Below are positions 21,746 through 21,974 of a DNA stretch of 21,974 nt, piece by piece. The stretch lies in NCBI GenBank assembly GCA_030765605.1, contig JAVCCG010000079.1:1-21974 (forward strand), read 5' to 3'. A program made the translations under genes and the position numbers. Positions within the stretch are counted from its first letter, which is position 1, and every line of letters begins with the position of its first letter. The notes beneath the pieces are model-generated. The model was not told the DNA's origin, ran no database searches, and saw only the letters and a list, made by a program, of their open reading frames with translations. This stretch comes from Candidatus Alcyoniella australis. Lineage in GTDB: Bacteria; Lernaellota; Lernaellaia; JAVCCG01; Alcyoniellaceae.

Positions 21746-21974
21746 GTTTAATGCATTGCGCCGTCTTTGTTGGGAGACGTACGGACGGATCCCCGGTTGA
21801 CCGGGATCTTCGATGGTGCTTTCTACACCCAGTCGGGGCGGTTTCGCAATGGTCCAGGTTGCTTTCGCCGAAAAATTACAGCGGATGCCGACAAAGGTTT
21901 TGCGGGCCGTTCAGAAGAATGCGGGCGCGTCGGCCCCGGGCGCGCTTGTTATCTGTGTATAACCTTTTTTATCG
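21746..21974. other. typA upstream region with leader hairpin
   Basis: No gene is visible to the window edge. GATCCCCGG (21788-21796) and CCGGGATC (21801-21808) form a stem with one bulge in what would be the typA leader. I do not see a convincing -35/-10 pair. Confidence 0.4.

Noticed and set aside
21954-21962. TTATACACA on the minus strand, a match to the DnaA-box consensus
   Set aside because: A single box at the window edge without clustering or an AT-rich unwinding region is not evidence for an origin.
1-21974. CRISPR array, rRNA or tRNA genes
   Set aside because: No regularly spaced short repeats and no recognisable rRNA or tRNA sequence on either strand.

Overview
The window reads as the chromosome of a strictly anaerobic, Gram-negative, high-GC bacterium related to the old Deltaproteobacteria or a neighbouring phylum such as Myxococcota or Lernaellota. 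The reasons are an ORP-type (orange-protein) cluster of NifX-like and ferredoxin-MinD proteins under sigma-54 control, an oxygen-sensitive glycyl radical enzyme, several lipoproteins, and a lipoprotein glycosidase with the Asp-rich linker I associate with such genomes. The phylum is inferred from style, not from a marker gene.

Region A (1-4678, all minus strand) is an ORP-like locus. In transcription order it holds a PAS/AAA+/Fis sigma-54 activator, an intergenic region with candidate enhancer repeats and a clear -24/-12 promoter, a NifX-family protein, a glycine-rich DUF5320 protein, a 602-residue fusion of two ferredoxin-bearing MinD-type ATPases, and a second NifX-family protein cut by the window edge.

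Region B (about 4700-8335) is a mobile-element graveyard. It holds a nested 117-nt inverted repeat, a truncated integrase-type transposase N-terminus, two IS ends repeated at exactly 160 bp, and, on the far side, the matching IS end plus a transposase C-terminal tail. Between the remnants lie two plus-strand lipoprotein genes (a DUF799/GNA1162-like protein and a beta-propeller-like protein). The second is clearly AT-rich compared with its surroundings.

Region C (8336-9817, plus) is a lipoprotein glycoside hydrolase of clan GH-A.

Region D (9855-19456, minus) is the most interesting part: nine tightly packed genes read from one promoter. They are an SCP2-like lipid-binding protein, a PadR repressor, an extended SDR/epimerase, a classical SDR, a glycyl radical enzyme with a Cys-x-Glu active site, the alpha and beta subunits of a family I CoA-transferase, an MmgE/PrpD protein and an acyl-CoA dehydrogenase. 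Upstream is a textbook -35/-10 pair whose spacer is filled by a perfect 7+7 bp dyad, the likely PadR operator. Together they suggest an inducible anaerobic pathway for a hydrophobic substrate: radical chemistry, CoA transfer, desaturation, hydration and alcohol oxidation. No glycyl-radical activase or thiolase lies in the window, and I know of no described pathway with this gene set.

Region E (19472-21974) holds the promoter, a 270-bp MITE-like element with inverted ends (one end of which recurs inside the operon at 17421-17449), and typA/bipA on the minus strand with its leader.
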